Positions 18,030 through 28,543 of a stretch of 64,000 bases of DNA are shown here, piece after piece (positions within the stretch are counted from its first letter, which is position 1; every line of letters begins with the position of its first letter). A program made the position numbers and the translations under genes. Source of the DNA: Pseudomonadota bacterium. Lineage in GTDB: Bacteria; Pseudomonadota; Gammaproteobacteria; Acidiferrobacterales; UBA6901. Below the pieces are notes generated by a model. It saw only the letters and a program-made list of their open reading frames with translations, made no database searches and had not been told where the DNA came from. The stretch lies in assembly GCA_021783175.1 (NCBI GenBank), contig JAJXUF010000002.1:45840-109839 (forward strand), written 5' to 3'.

Positions 18030-19274
18030 TCAAAAGTTTCCTTGAAACCAACCCTTCATTTTCTGAAACACGCCCTTGATGCTGGGTTGTCCTTGCCTGC
18101 GATGCAGGTCAAACTGCTTGCCATTGCGACTCTTGGCTCCGAACAGCACCAAGCCGACGCCTGTGGCATAAATCGGGTTATGCACCACACCACTCAACCC
18201 GCCGACGTACTGCGGTATACCCAGCCGCACCGGCATGTGAAACACTTCCTCTGCAAGATCAATCATGCCTTCCATCTTCGCGCTGCCGCCGGTCAAAACG
18301 ATTCCGGAACCGATGACATCCTCAAAACCGCTGCGCCGCAGATCCGCCAGCACGAGTCCATAGAGTTCTTCGATCCGCGGTTCAATCACCTCGGCAAGCG
18401 TTTGGCGCGCAAGCTTGCGAGGTGGACGATCGCCAACGCTTGGGACTTCGATGGTCTCATCCGACTTGGCAAGCTGAGTAAGTGCGCAGCCATATTTCTT
18501 CTTGATCTCTTCGGCATGTTGCGTCGGTGTGCGCAGCGCGACGGCAATATCATTCGTCACCTGGTCGCCGGCGATTGGAATCACCGCGGTGTGGCGGATC
18601 GCGCCTTCGGTGAAGACCGAGATGTCGGTTGTTCCTCCGCCGATATCAACAAGGCAAACGCCCAGTTCCTTCTCGTCTTCAGTCAGAACCGATGTACTTG
18701 ATGCGAGCTGCTCCAAAATGATGTCGTCCACTTCCAGGCCGCAGCGACGCACGCATTTTATGATGTTCTGGGCAGCACTCACGGCGCCGGTGACAATGTG
18801 CACTTTGGCTTCCAGACGAACCCCGCACATGCCCACCGGTTCACGTACCCCCTCCTGCTTGTCGATAATGAACTCCTGGGGAAGAATGTGGATAACCTTC
18901 TGGTCCGCCGGTATGGCTAGAGCGCGCGCGGCCTCGATCACGCGGTCCACGTCTCCGAAACCAACCTCCTTATCCTTGATGGCAACAATGCCATGCGAGT
19001 TGAAGCTGTTGATGTGACTGCCAGCGATTCCCGCAAAAACGGAGTGGATCTGGCAGCCGGCCATCAACTCGGCTTCTTCGATCGCACGCTGAATTGATTG
19101 CACAGTCGACTCAATGTTCACCACCACACCCTTTTTCATCCCGCGCGAAGGGTGGTGGCCAACGCCGATTATTTCCACTTCGCCCGTCGGAGACACTTCC
19201 CCAACGATGGCCAGCACCTTGGAGGTACCGATATCGAGACCCACGATCAGATTTTCGTCACCCTTCTTCGACAT
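18030..19274 (-). CDS. ftsA: Cell division protein FtsA
   Basis: Actin-like ATPase that tethers FtsZ to the membrane. The 414 residues show the phosphate loops LIVGLDIGTSKVLAIVG and VCLVDIGGGTTDISV, the adenosine motif IVLTGGSAKMEG, the extra 1C domain and a C-terminal amphipathic helix (FQKMKGWFQGNF) for membrane targeting. It follows ftsQ by 3 bp and precedes ftsZ. Confidence 0.98.
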   Translation of the reverse strand: MSKKGDENLIVGLDIGTSKVLAIVGEVSPTGEVEIIGVGHHPSRGMKKGVVVNIESTVQSIQRAIEEAELMAGCQIHSVFAGIAGSHINSFNSHGIVAIKDKEVGFGDVDRVIEAARALAIPADQKVIHILPQEFIIDKQEGVREPVGMCGVRLEAKVHIVTGAVSAAQNIIKCVRRCGLEVDDIILEQLASSTSVLTEDEKELGVCLVDIGGGTTDISVFTEGAIRHTAVIPIAGDQVTNDIAVALRTPTQHAEEIKKKYGCALTQLAKSDETIEVPSVGDRPPRKLARQTLAEVIEPRIEELYGLVLADLRRSGFEDVIGSGIVLTGGSAKMEGMIDLAEEVFHMPVRLGIPQYVGGLSGVVHNPIYATGVGLVLFGAKSRNGKQFDLHRRQGQPSIKGVFQKMKGWFQGNF

Positions 19275-19277
19275 GTC

Positions 19278-20066
19278 TCAGCCCTCTGTGCCGGAAGGCG
19301 CAGGTGCACCGTTTCCGTCCAACCACTGAATTGCGAAACCATTGCTATAGCGCAGATCAACCCTGCGCATTTTGTCACGGTCACCGGACAGCATCTGGGT
19401 ATACACCTGCACGAAACGGGCAACATTTGGTTCCGGCTGCCCGTGCCCGAGAACAAGTAGCAGATTGTGATCTACAACAATTTGCCATGTATGCCATGGC
19501 GTAAGCGTTAGGCTTGCAATCGGAAGCTGCGCCGGCGCCAGAATTGCGCTCAGCTGCTTGTAATGGTCAAATACTTCCGCCTGCGTGCCGTCTGGACCGT
19601 CAAGTATTGGAAGGCCGGACGGGCCAGTTTGCCCCTGCAGATTCACAAGATCTCCGGCCGTATTCACCCATTGACCGCCACCCCATTGCGCCACCAGCGC
19701 TTGCTCAGTAAAACGAATGCGCACGTCATCTGGCCATTCGCGACGAACTGATACCTGGTAGACCCAGGGCACCGACTCAGCACGCGCCTTTACGGCGTCC
19801 AAATTCAAAAGCAAGAAGTTGCCGCTGACTACCGGCGCCACCGCGCGAGCGAGATCCTCTTTCCGCACGTGAATGAATGTGCCCTCAAAACTTACGTTGC
19901 GCACCGGCAAGGTATCCGGCCGCAAGAGATAGTCGACAGCGAACAGGGTCAAGATAAAAAGAGTCAGTGACGCGACGGCAAGCAACACTCCGCGCAGCGA
20001 TAAGCCGGCCGTCCAGGACGCAGTTGGATCATTAGTCTCAGCGCGCAACAAGGTGCACCTCGGCAC
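19278..20066 (-). CDS. ftsQ: Cell division protein FtsQ
   Basis: Bitopic divisome protein connecting FtsBL with the cytoplasmic ring. The 262-residue frame has a short cytoplasmic N-terminus, one membrane helix (about 27-47), the POTRA segment beginning NVSFEGTFIHVRKEDL and the beta domain with VNTAGDLV. The start is read as GTG 20066, 45 bp after the murB stop, because no ATG precedes the helix; a nearby TTG is possible. A ddl gene normally sits between murB and ftsQ but is absent. Confidence 0.92.
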   Translation of the reverse strand: MPRCTLLRAETNDPTASWTAGLSLRGVLLAVASLTLFILTLFAVDYLLRPDTLPVRNVSFEGTFIHVRKEDLARAVAPVVSGNFLLLNLDAVKARAESVPWVYQVSVRREWPDDVRIRFTEQALVAQWGGGQWVNTAGDLVNLQGQTGPSGLPILDGPDGTQAEVFDHYKQLSAILAPAQLPIASLTLTPWHTWQIVVDHNLLLVLGHGQPEPNVARFVQVYTQMLSGDRDKMRRVDLRYSNGFAIQWLDGNGAPAPSGTEG

Positions 20067-20111
20067 ACCACAGCGCAGCGCACCTGCTATGTCCGCATAT
20101 ATTTGTCATGC

Positions 20112-21014
20112 TCACAAACGCTCTCCAATCACACGCACTTCCGGCTCCAGTTTTACGTTCTGCGCGGCCAGAACTCTCGACTGCACGATTGCAATGAGAC
20201 GTTCTATTTCGTCCGCAGTGGCATTGCCACGATTAATTATGAAATTTGCATGCAGCTCCGACACACAGGCGTTACCTTCGCACAGCCCCTTGAGGCCAGA
20301 TGCTTCGATCAGGCGCGCCGCATAATCCCCTGGGGGATTGCGAAACACCGATCCTGCGTTCGGGAGTTGCGTCGGTTGACTGGCGCCGCGTTTCGCCAGC
20401 AACGACTTGATCAGGGATTTGCCCTTGGTCGCCTCGCCCGAGACCAGCTCAAAGTGACCGGCGACAAACCATTCGTTCTCCGGACCGCGCACGCTGCGGT
20501 AGCCAATTGCGTAATCCTGCGGTGTGCGAGTGCGCAGCTGCCCGTTACGCTCCACAGTTTCGACGGCCGCGACGATTCGCCAGGTCTCGCCCCCGAATGC
20601 CCCCGCGTTCATCGCCAGGGCGCCGCCAACAGTCCCCGGAATTCCGGCGAGGAATTCTGCGCCCTGCAGATTCTGCCGCACGCAGAAACGCGCGAGCTTG
20701 GCACAGGCAACGCCAGCCTCGGCACGTATGCGACCGGCGCCGATTAAACCCAATTCGTTCAGCCGGCCTGTCGCGCACAGCACCGTTCCGCGCACTCCAC
20801 CGTCACGCACCAGCAAGTTGCTGCCGAGCCCGATCCAATAGACCGGTTCATTTTCGGGAAGCGTTCGCATAAATCGGATCAGGTCATCGAGATCCGCCGG
20901 CTCATAGTAGCGGTCGGCTGGGCCACCTACGCGCCAGCTGGTATGCCGAGACAACGGCTCGCCGAGCCGTAGCGTGCCGCGCAAACCGTTACTTGAAGGC
21001 GCCTGAGTCATCAT
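20112..21014 (-). CDS. murB: UDP-N-acetylenolpyruvoylglucosamine reductase MurB
   Basis: FAD enzyme reducing enolpyruvyl-UDP-GlcNAc to UDP-MurNAc with NADPH. The 300-residue type II MurB shows [16 protein letters not shown], the FAD-binding [32 protein letters not shown], the catalytic Ser in [10 protein letters not shown] and ELHANFIIN near the end. It starts within the murC stop (ATGA overlap). Confidence 0.98.
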   Translation of the reverse strand: MMTQAPSSNGLRGTLRLGEPLSRHTSWRVGGPADRYYEPADLDDLIRFMRTLPENEPVYWIGLGSNLLVRDGGVRGTVLCATGRLNELGLIGAGRIRAEAGVACAKLARFCVRQNLQGAEFLAGIPGTVGGALAMNAGAFGGETWRIVAAVETVERNGQLRTRTPQDYAIGYRSVRGPENEWFVAGHFELVSGEATKGKSLIKSLLAKRGASQPTQLPNAGSVFRNPPGDYAARLIEASGLKGLCEGNACVSELHANFIINRGNATADEIERLIAIVQSRVLAAQNVKLEPEVRVIGERL

Positions 21015-22405
21015 GTGGCGGCCTCCAATGCCTTCGGCAGACTGCCTGCGATCTGGCCGATGTTGCCCGCTCCCAGGGTCAGCAACAGATCCCCTGGCAA
21101 TAGGATGTCCTTAAGAACATCAGCCAGCGCATCGACTTTTTCCAGAAAGATTGGATTACCGCCGCGCGTGCGTATCGCCCGGCACAAGGCACGTCCGTCG
21201 GCTCCAGCAATCGGTGTCTCGCCGGCGGCATAAACCTCTGTTATCACCACCGGCTCGAGTCCGCTAAGCACGTTACAGAAGTCATCGAACAGGTCGCGCG
21301 TGCGCGTAAAACGATGTGGCTGAAACGCCACCACCAGCCGACGCTGCGGCCAGCCGGAGCGTGCCGCCGCGATCGTCGCCGCGAGTTCACTTGGATGATG
21401 GCCGTAATCATCCACCAGCATCACATCACCACCGCGAAACGGTACGACTCCGTTTATCTGAAAACGCCTGCCAATGCCGGCGAAACCTGCCAAGCCATCA
21501 AGAATCGCTTTTTGCGACACATGCAGCTCGTGGGCCACAACTATGGCCGCGAGGGCATTCAGCACGTTGTGCCGACCGGGTTGATTAAGGACGGCGCGTA
21601 TGCTTCCCGTTATATTCGGCATGGACACCGAAAAGTGCATTTGCATTCCCTGCTGCACGATGTCGCTGGCACGCACATCGGCATCTTCACTGGTACCGTA
21701 CGTGCGGATGGGCTTATGCACCTTGGGAATAATCTCGCGAACCGCAGGATCATCTATGCACAGCACTGCCAATCCGTAAAACGGAAGGTTATGCAAGAAG
21801 TCGATAAATGCCTGTTTGAGGTGCGAGAAGTCTCCCCCATAGGTTCCCATATGATCGGCATCGATGTTGGTTACCACGGCGAGATAGGGCTGCAGATGAA
21901 GGAACGAAGCGTCGCTTTCGTCGGCCTCGGCAACCAAATATTCGCCATATCCTAAGCGTGCATTTGCGCCAGCGCTGTTGAGCCGTCCACCGATGACAAA
22001 AGTGGGATCCAAACCGCCTTGCGCGAGCAGGCTTGCAACCAGGCTGGTTGTAGTTGTCTTGCCATGGGTGCCTGCAACGGCGATGCCGTGCTGAAGACGC
22101 ATGAGTTCTCCGAGCATTTCGGCACGCGGTATGACTGGAATCTTGGCAGCATGAGCCGCCACTACTTCGGGGTTTTGCGCACTGACCGCCGATGACACAA
22201 CGACTACGTCCGCGCCGCGGACAAGTTTGGCGTCGTGGCCGATCTGGACGCTCATTCCGAGATCAATCAGACGCCGCGTGTTTCCACTCTGCTGAGTGTC
22301 GGAACCGGAAACCTGAAACTTCAGGTTATGAAGCACTTCGGCGATGCCGCTCATGCCTGCGCCCCCGATGCCCACAAAGTGGATGCGCTTAACCCAGTTA
22401 CGCAT
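21011..22405 (-). CDS. murC: UDP-N-acetylmuramate-L-alanine ligase MurC
   Basis: Adds the first amino acid to UDP-MurNAc. The 464-residue product starts [20 protein letters not shown], with the P-loop [11 protein letters not shown], the EADESDASF motif and DDYGHHPSE of the Mur ligase family. ATG 22405 is preceded by GGAGGC and overlaps the murG stop by 8 nt (ATGCGTAA); an upstream in-frame start would lie deep in murG. The 3' end overlaps murB by 4 nt. Confidence 0.98.
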   Translation of the reverse strand: MRNWVKRIHFVGIGGAGMSGIAEVLHNLKFQVSGSDTQQSGNTRRLIDLGMSVQIGHDAKLVRGADVVVVSSAVSAQNPEVVAAHAAKIPVIPRAEMLGELMRLQHGIAVAGTHGKTTTTSLVASLLAQGGLDPTFVIGGRLNSAGANARLGYGEYLVAEADESDASFLHLQPYLAVVTNIDADHMGTYGGDFSHLKQAFIDFLHNLPFYGLAVLCIDDPAVREIIPKVHKPIRTYGTSEDADVRASDIVQQGMQMHFSVSMPNITGSIRAVLNQPGRHNVLNALAAIVVAHELHVSQKAILDGLAGFAGIGRRFQINGVVPFRGGDVMLVDDYGHHPSELAATIAAARSGWPQRRLVVAFQPHRFTRTRDLFDDFCNVLSGLEPVVITEVYAAGETPIAGADGRALCRAIRTRGGNPIFLEKVDALADVLKDILLPGDLLLTLGAGNIGQIAGSLPKALEAAT

Positions 22406-23474
22406 AGGTCGCCTCCACGCACAGCGTCGCAACCGTGTCGCTTGCATCGGGTACCGCGCAGGCGCGCGCATTGCTTGCCATCTTTAGCAGCAATTCGCGG
22501 TTTTCGGCAAAGCCGAAAAGCAAATCGGCGATGCGCACGGGGCTGAATTCTTCCTGTGTGACGAGGATAGCGGCGTCGCGTTCGGAGAGAAATCTTGCAT
22601 TGGCAGTTTGATGATCATCGACGGCATGCGGATAGGGGACAAGAATTGCCGCAATTCCAACAGCCGCGATTTCCGATATGGTCATGGCACCGGCCCGGCA
22701 GATAAGCACATCGGCCCAGGCATAGGCCTGCGCCATATCTTCGATGAACGCGGTTACCTGCGCGTGCTCGGTCACTTTGCGGTAGGCACGTTCCGTTCGC
22801 TCGCGATCTGCGCGCCCCGTCTGATGCAATATTTCAAGAGAGGTCTGCATCGAGACTCTCCCGACTGCTTCCGGCACGACTTGATTGAATACGCGGGCGC
22901 CCTGACTACCCCCGATCACGAGAAGGCGCAATGCCCCCTTTCGGCCGGCCAGTCGTTCTGCAGGCGATGGCAATGCCAGAATATCGCCGCGCACCGGATT
23001 ACCGACATGACGCGCACCGGGCAAGGTACCGAACGCCTCCGGAAAGCCACACAGCACGGAGTCGGCGATGTACGCAAGCCAGCGATTCGTCAATCCTGCA
23101 ACGGCGTTTTGTTCGTGGATCAGTAATGGTCTTCGCAGCATGCGTGCCACTATTGCACCAGGCGCGGCCACGAACCCCCCCATTGCGAGTACCGCATCGG
23201 GACGGCGGCGGCGCATGATGCGCCACGACTGGAACATGGCAAATGCCAGTCGCAACGGCAGCAACAACCACGATACCCATCCTTTGCGGCGCAATCCGCG
23301 TATCCTGATCCACTCCATCTGGAATCCGGCTGCCGGTACGACTCGCGCCTCAAGCCCAGAGCGCGTTCCTACCCACACCACATCCACGTCGCGATTGCGC
23401 AATTCCCGGGCGACGGCAAGAGCCGGGTAGACATGGCCCCCGGTGCCGCCTGCGATGATGAGTACCCTCGTCAT
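22398..23474 (-). CDS. murG: Lipid II synthase MurG
   Basis: GT28 glycosyltransferase adding GlcNAc to lipid I on the inner face of the membrane. The 358 residues show the G-loops [17 protein letters not shown] and [12 protein letters not shown], the [11 protein letters not shown] segment and the donor-binding [15 protein letters not shown]. Start ATG 23474 overlaps the ftsW stop (ATGA). Confidence 0.98.
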   Translation of the reverse strand: MTRVLIIAGGTGGHVYPALAVARELRNRDVDVVWVGTRSGLEARVVPAAGFQMEWIRIRGLRRKGWVSWLLLPLRLAFAMFQSWRIMRRRRPDAVLAMGGFVAAPGAIVARMLRRPLLIHEQNAVAGLTNRWLAYIADSVLCGFPEAFGTLPGARHVGNPVRGDILALPSPAERLAGRKGALRLLVIGGSQGARVFNQVVPEAVGRVSMQTSLEILHQTGRADRERTERAYRKVTEHAQVTAFIEDMAQAYAWADVLICRAGAMTISEIAAVGIAAILVPYPHAVDDHQTANARFLSERDAAILVTQEEFSPVRIADLLFGFAENRELLLKMASNARACAVPDASDTVATLCVEATYA

Positions 23475-24637
23475 GCCTTCCCTACCCTATGCTGGCGAGT
23501 TTCACGATCAATTAGAAGCAGCAGGCCGGCGGCCATGCAGCTTACGATCATGCTGCTGCCGCCGTAGCTCACAAACGGCAGGGTGAGCCCCTTGGTTGGC
23601 AACATGCCCATGTTCACGCCCATATTGATCATTGCCTGGATGCCAATCAGCAGGCCGATACCCTGAGCCAGGCGAGCTGCGTATATCTGACCGCGTTGCT
23701 CCGCAATGCGCGAGATTACGAATGCGCGCCATACGACAATTGCAAACAGCGCGATGACTATTACGACACCGATTAATCCGAGCTCCTCGGCAAGGACCGC
23801 CAACAGAAAATCGGTGTGCGCAGCTGGCAGGTAAAAAAGTTTCTGGATGCTGCCTCCAAGGCCGACGCCGAACAGCCCGCCACGTCCGAAGGCAATGAGC
23901 GCTTGGGTAAGCTGGAACCCTTTGTTGAAGGGATCAGCCCAGGGATCGAGAAAGCCGGTAACGCGCGCCATGCGATACGGCGAATAGACCGTCAACAATA
24001 TCATTCCGCCGACTCCGGCCCCGACCACCGCCATGAAATGCCAGAAGCGCACACCACCGAGGAAAAGCATGGCAAAGACCGTGACGCATATCACGACGAC
24101 CGCACCAAGATCAGGCTCCTGCAACAGAAGCATTCCGATCACGGCCATCACGATGCTAACCATCAGGATGCCCTGGGTGAAAAAAAGCAATTCTTCCTGT
24201 TTGCGAACCAAATAGCCGGCGACGTAGATGATCATAAAGAGCTTCACCAGCTCCGATGGTTGCAGCTTAAATATCCCAAGATGCAACCAGCGCGAACTAC
24301 CATTGACGTAGGATCCGATTCCCGGAATGAGCACCACGACCAGAAGGCAGATCCCCAGCAGCAGCAGATAGGGTCCAGCCTTCTCCCAAAGCCTGATCCG
24401 CGTTCGCAAGATTACCGCTGCAGCGACGAGACCGAGAGCAATGCTGAACAGATGACGCAGGAGGTAATAATAACTGTCGCCAGCGAGTCGCTCCGCAGTG
24501 GGTATGGATGCGGAATAAACCATGACTATTCCGATCGCCAGCAGTATGCCGAGACTACCAAGCAACCACGGATCCTGTCGTGGCTGGCTGTGTCCGGCAA
24601 TTCGCGCGCTCCGGTTATGTGCAGGAACTGCGCTCAC
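23471..24637 (-). CDS. ftsW: Septal peptidoglycan glycosyltransferase FtsW
   Basis: SEDS-family lipid II polymerase that works with FtsI at the septum. The 388-residue product has ten predicted membrane spans and family motifs MVYSASIPTA, QPSELVKLF and FVSYGGSSM. The start is GTG 24637, supported by GGAGG 8 nt upstream; a TTG at 24676 without a ribosome site is less likely. It lies between murD and murG. Confidence 0.97.
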   Translation of the reverse strand: MSAVPAHNRSARIAGHSQPRQDPWLLGSLGILLAIGIVMVYSASIPTAERLAGDSYYYLLRHLFSIALGLVAAAVILRTRIRLWEKAGPYLLLLGICLLVVVLIPGIGSYVNGSSRWLHLGIFKLQPSELVKLFMIIYVAGYLVRKQEELLFFTQGILMVSIVMAVIGMLLLQEPDLGAVVVICVTVFAMLFLGGVRFWHFMAVVGAGVGGMILLTVYSPYRMARVTGFLDPWADPFNKGFQLTQALIAFGRGGLFGVGLGGSIQKLFYLPAAHTDFLLAVLAEELGLIGVVIVIALFAIVVWRAFVISRIAEQRGQIYAARLAQGIGLLIGIQAMINMGVNMGMLPTKGLTLPFVSYGGSSMIVSCMAAGLLLLIDRETRQHRVGKA

Positions 24638-24695
24638 GGCAAACCTCCAGTCGATGGGCGCACAATGCGCATACAATTCATTTTTCCAGCCGCAA

Positions 24696-26051
24696 TCATG
24701 CGATCACCCCTATTACCGCGTCGCGAAAAACCTGGCCTCGATGCTCATAGTTGCGATACATATCCAAGCTTGCACATGCTGGCGAAAGCAAAACCACATC
24801 TCCAGATCGAGCCAATCGTGCGGCTTCATGCACTGCTGATTTCATGTCGGCGCTGCGTACGCAATGCGCAAGATCGCCGAGGGCCGCTTGCAAGAGGGGT
24901 GCGTCGCGTCCGATCAACACGATGGCGCGGACATGACTTTTGACTGCGTCACGCAGCTCGGAGAAATCCGCACCTTTACCATCCCCACCGGCAATAAGAA
25001 TTACTGGTCGGTCCATTCCATTAAGCGCAGCTACAGTTGCGCCAACGTTGGTTCCCTTGGAATCATTAATCCACAGCACACCTGCATGATCCGCAACCAC
25101 TTCAGTGCGATGATGCAGGCCAGTAAACCTTGCGAGGGCGCGTCTTATTGCGTCAAACGGAACCTCAACCGCCTGCGCCAATGCCGCGGCCGCAAGTACG
25201 TTGGCAAGATTGTGGCGGCCAGCGAGCCGAATCTCCGTGCATGCCATAAAGGCATGCACGCCGCGCGCCAGCCACTCCTCCTGCCCCCTGCGTAACAATC
25301 CATAATCGGAGTCATCGCGCGGCGCTTGCAGACCGAAATGCACCGTACGCCTTCCAGTCTGCCTCATAGCAGTTACTCGTGGGTCGTCCCTGTTGAGCAC
25401 CATGAGACCGTCGCCACGGAAAATACGCTCCTTGGCCGCGGCATATTCCGCCAGGTCGCGGTAACGATCCATATGATCGGGGGTAATGTTCAGTACCGTT
25501 GCCGCGCGCGCATTCAAACTAGAGGTGGTTTCCAGCTGAAAACTGGAAAGCTCCAAGACATAAACACTCGGCTCCGGCTGCCGTAGTAAGTCGAGGGCGG
25601 GAATGCCGATGTTGCCTCCCACGGCGACGTCTAATCCCGCCTCGCGGCACATCTCGCCGACAAGCGACGTGACAGTGCTTTTTCCGTTGGCACCGGTAAT
25701 GGCGATCACGGGTGCGGTCGCCGCTCGGGCAAAAAGCTCTATATCGCCGATTGCCGGCGCTCCAGATGCGATTGCCTCAGCGATCACCGGCTCGCGCAAA
25801 GACAGCCCGGGGCTGACCACAAGCAGATCGGCTTCGCGAAAGAGGCGCGCATCCCATGGCCCGGTATGCACCGCTACGTCCGGAAACTGTTCGCGCACAG
25901 CGTCTAGCATGGGCGGCACCGGCCGGTTGTCTGCCACTGTGATGCGGTGTCCGCGCTCATGCAGATAGCGAACGCAAGAAAGACCGGTAGTGCCGAGCCC
26001 CACTACCAGTACTGCTTCAGGTTGCAGTTGTTTCATAGTTGCAGCCCACAT
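24696..26051 (-). CDS. murD: UDP-N-acetylmuramoylalanine-D-glutamate ligase MurD
   Basis: Adds D-Glu to UDP-MurNAc-L-Ala. The 451 residues carry the N-terminal Rossmann motif VVGLGTTGLSCVRYL, P-loop ITGANGKSTVTSL, LELSSFQLE, NITPDHMDRY and NDSKGTNVGAT. ATG 26051 follows the mraY stop directly; ATG 26036 (giving MKQLQPEAVLVVG) is an equally possible start, as neither has a strong ribosome site. Confidence 0.97.
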   Translation of the reverse strand: MWAATMKQLQPEAVLVVGLGTTGLSCVRYLHERGHRITVADNRPVPPMLDAVREQFPDVAVHTGPWDARLFREADLLVVSPGLSLREPVIAEAIASGAPAIGDIELFARAATAPVIAITGANGKSTVTSLVGEMCREAGLDVAVGGNIGIPALDLLRQPEPSVYVLELSSFQLETTSSLNARAATVLNITPDHMDRYRDLAEYAAAKERIFRGDGLMVLNRDDPRVTAMRQTGRRTVHFGLQAPRDDSDYGLLRRGQEEWLARGVHAFMACTEIRLAGRHNLANVLAAAALAQAVEVPFDAIRRALARFTGLHHRTEVVADHAGVLWINDSKGTNVGATVAALNGMDRPVILIAGGDGKGADFSELRDAVKSHVRAIVLIGRDAPLLQAALGDLAHCVRSADMKSAVHEAARLARSGDVVLLSPACASLDMYRNYEHRGQVFRDAVIGVIA

Positions 26052-26053
26052 TT

Positions 26054-27136
26054 TCAGCGTATCTTCAATGTTGCAAGACCGATCAGCACCAGAATAAGAG
26101 TGATGATCCAGAACCGGACAATAACGCGAGGCTCCGGCCAGCCTTTCAACTCGAAGTGATGGTGCAGCGGCGCCATGCGAAAAATTCGACGTCCCGTCAG
26201 CTTGAACGACGCGACCTGCAGCATCACGGAAACTGTTTCCATGACGAAAACTCCGCCCATGATGAAAAGAACAATTTCTTGGTGCACCACCACGGCAATA
26301 ACCCCTAGGGCCGCGCCCAGGCCGAGCGCACCAACGTCACCCATAAATACCATTGCCGGGTAGGTGTTGAACCATAGAAACCCGAGTCCGGCACCAACCA
26401 GTGCCGAACAAAACACCAGCACTTCGCCGGCGCCAGCAATGTAGGGAATGCCCAGATATTCCGAGAATTTATAGTGGCCAGTGACATAGGCGAAAATGCC
26501 CAGTGCGCCGGCGACCATCACGGTCGGCATGATTGCCAAGCCATCCAGGCCGTCGGTGAGATTAACGGCATTGCTCGAACCGACGATCACCAAGTAGGTC
26601 AAGAGGATGAACCAAGGACCCATGCCAATTGCCACATGCTTGAAGATGGGGACAATCAACTCGATCTCGACCGGGGATCGAGCTGTATAGTAAAGGAAGA
26701 ATGCAGCACTGAGGCCCGCGACAGACTGCCAGAAATACTTGGCCTTAGCGCCGATTCCACGTGGATCCTTGTTGATGAGCTTCTTGTAATCATCAACCCA
26801 ACCGATCGCGCCGAAGGCAAAGGTGGTAAAAAGCACCACCCATACAAAACGATTACGCAGATCCGCCCATAGGAGAGTGGTAACAAAAACTGCAACCAAT
26901 ATAAGCGCCCCACCCATCGTAGGCGTGCCGGCCTTGGTAAGATGGCTCTGCGGCCCATCCTGGCGCACTGTCTGCCCGATCTGGTACTTGCTGAGCCTGC
27001 GGATCATCGCGGGGCCAACAATGAAGGAAATCGCCAGCGCGGTGAGAACACCAAAGATGCCGCGCAGCGTGAGATAGCGAAAGACATTGAAAAAGGAAAT
27101 GTCGTGCGCTAGCCACTCGAATAGAAAGACCAACAC
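26054..27136 (-). CDS. mraY: Phospho-MurNAc-pentapeptide transferase MraY
   Basis: Integral membrane enzyme that forms lipid I from UDP-MurNAc-pentapeptide and undecaprenyl phosphate. The 360 residues have about ten membrane spans and the catalytic motifs [22 protein letters not shown] and the His-rich [17 protein letters not shown]. The start is GTG 27136, immediately after the murF TAA stop, with GGAGGGG upstream. Confidence 0.98.
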   Translation of the reverse strand: MLVFLFEWLAHDISFFNVFRYLTLRGIFGVLTALAISFIVGPAMIRRLSKYQIGQTVRQDGPQSHLTKAGTPTMGGALILVAVFVTTLLWADLRNRFVWVVLFTTFAFGAIGWVDDYKKLINKDPRGIGAKAKYFWQSVAGLSAAFFLYYTARSPVEIELIVPIFKHVAIGMGPWFILLTYLVIVGSSNAVNLTDGLDGLAIMPTVMVAGALGIFAYVTGHYKFSEYLGIPYIAGAGEVLVFCSALVGAGLGFLWFNTYPAMVFMGDVGALGLGAALGVIAVVVHQEIVLFIMGGVFVMETVSVMLQVASFKLTGRRIFRMAPLHHHFELKGWPEPRVIVRFWIITLILVLIGLATLKIR

Positions 27137-28543
27137 TTAGCTGCCCCTCCCGCCGACCATGCCGGCTGCGCCAGTTTGTCTGTCAGTTTGCTGGTCGTTT
27201 GCCGTGGTGCCACCGCGTGAAATTCCCCGCACCACCTGTTCCATATGCATAACGCGAGAACCCTTCACCAAAATAACCATATTGCTGTGCATTACTCTTC
27301 GAAGAGCGTCCACCAGAGAGTCGTGGCTATCGACGTGAACTGCGCCAGCACCAAAACCCTGGACCGTCATGCGTGTTAACTCGCCTATAGCGAACAACCG
27401 ATTTATGCCCATCTTCCGCGCGAGTTCACCCATACGCCGATGTACTTCGGGTGCCGCATCGCCTAATTCGGCCATGTCCCCGATCACCAGTACACGCTCG
27501 CGCTCGAAGTCCTTCAAAACTTCCATCCCCGCAGCTAGCGATGCCGGGTTGGCGTTGTATGTGTCGTCCAGGATGCTAGCGTCGTTCATGCCGGCTTTCA
27601 GTTCGAGTCTACCGGCGGTGGGTTGCAACTTTTCCAATCCTTTCTTTACGTGGCTCAGCGTAGCGCCCGCCGCCATAGACGCGGCGACTGCGGCCAGGGC
27701 GTTCATGACGTTGTGTCGGCCGAGCACAGTCAGGCGTACATCCGTCTCACCTTGTGAAGTTTTCAACCGCAGGGCGCTGCCGGTGGCATCCAGCCTGTAA
27801 TCAGCGCCGACATCCGCTGCTGACCGCAATCCGAAACTGATCTGTCGTCTGTTACCGACAAGGCTGCGCCAGTACGCGGCATAACGGTCGTCGGCATTGA
27901 TGACTGCAACGCCGTTCTCATCCAGTCCGGCAAAAATCTCGCCCTTCGCGCGGGCAACCGCCTCGACACTTCCTAGCCCGGCCAGGTGCGCCTCGGCTGC
28001 ATTAGTGATCAGCGCAATGGTTGGTCGCGCCAGGTGAGTCAGATAATCGATCTCACCGGGGTGATTCATCCCCATTTCTACGACGGCGTATTTATCGCCT
28101 TCGCGCAGGCGTAGCAAAGTCAAAGGCGCACCGATGTCGTTGTTCAGATTTCCCTGGGTTGCGATACCCGATCCGGTCTCGCTCATAATGGAGGCCAACA
28201 TGCCTTTGACCGTGGTTTTCCCGTTGCTTCCAGTCACTGCGATGAGCGGTAGTGAGAACAGCCCGCGCCAATGCGCGGCCAAAGCACCGAGTGCGAGCCG
28301 CGTATCTGACACCACCACCGCTGGCAGCGGCGTATCAGTCCGGCGGCTGACCAAGGCGCCGGCCGCTCCCGCCCGTAATGCTTCGCCAAGGAAATTATGG
28401 CCGTCGAAACTTGGTCCGATCAGCGCGACAAACAGATCCCCGCGCGCGAGCTTGCGCGTGTCGCTGCTCACGCCTAGGAATTCTGCGTCACGACCGGCCA
28501 GACTTCCCTGCAAAATGCGCGCGGCCGCACTTAGGGTCATCAT
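27137..28543 (-). CDS. murF: UDP-MurNAc-tripeptide-D-alanyl-D-alanine ligase MurF
   Basis: Adds D-Ala-D-Ala to the UDP-MurNAc tripeptide. The 468-residue protein contains SSDTRKLARGDLFVAL, P-loop VTGSNGKTTVKGML, the GMNHPGEIDYL segment and DDTYNANPASLAAG. ATG 28543 overlaps the murE stop (ATGA). Its substrate enzyme Ddl is not encoded in this cluster. The C-terminus has a polar, Gln/Thr-rich extension. Confidence 0.97.
   Translation of the reverse strand: MMTLSAAARILQGSLAGRDAEFLGVSSDTRKLARGDLFVALIGPSFDGHNFLGEALRAGAAGALVSRRTDTPLPAVVVSDTRLALGALAAHWRGLFSLPLIAVTGSNGKTTVKGMLASIMSETGSGIATQGNLNNDIGAPLTLLRLREGDKYAVVEMGMNHPGEIDYLTHLARPTIALITNAAEAHLAGLGSVEAVARAKGEIFAGLDENGVAVINADDRYAAYWRSLVGNRRQISFGLRSAADVGADYRLDATGSALRLKTSQGETDVRLTVLGRHNVMNALAAVAASMAAGATLSHVKKGLEKLQPTAGRLELKAGMNDASILDDTYNANPASLAAGMEVLKDFERERVLVIGDMAELGDAAPEVHRRMGELARKMGINRLFAIGELTRMTVQGFGAGAVHVDSHDSLVDALRRVMHSNMVILVKGSRVMHMEQVVRGISRGGTTANDQQTDRQTGAAGMVGGRGS

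Noticed and set aside
23816..24943. 375-codon plus-strand open frame
   Set aside because: Antisense to ftsW and the end of murD; composition is His/Asp/Gln-rich, typical of the complement of a membrane protein gene.
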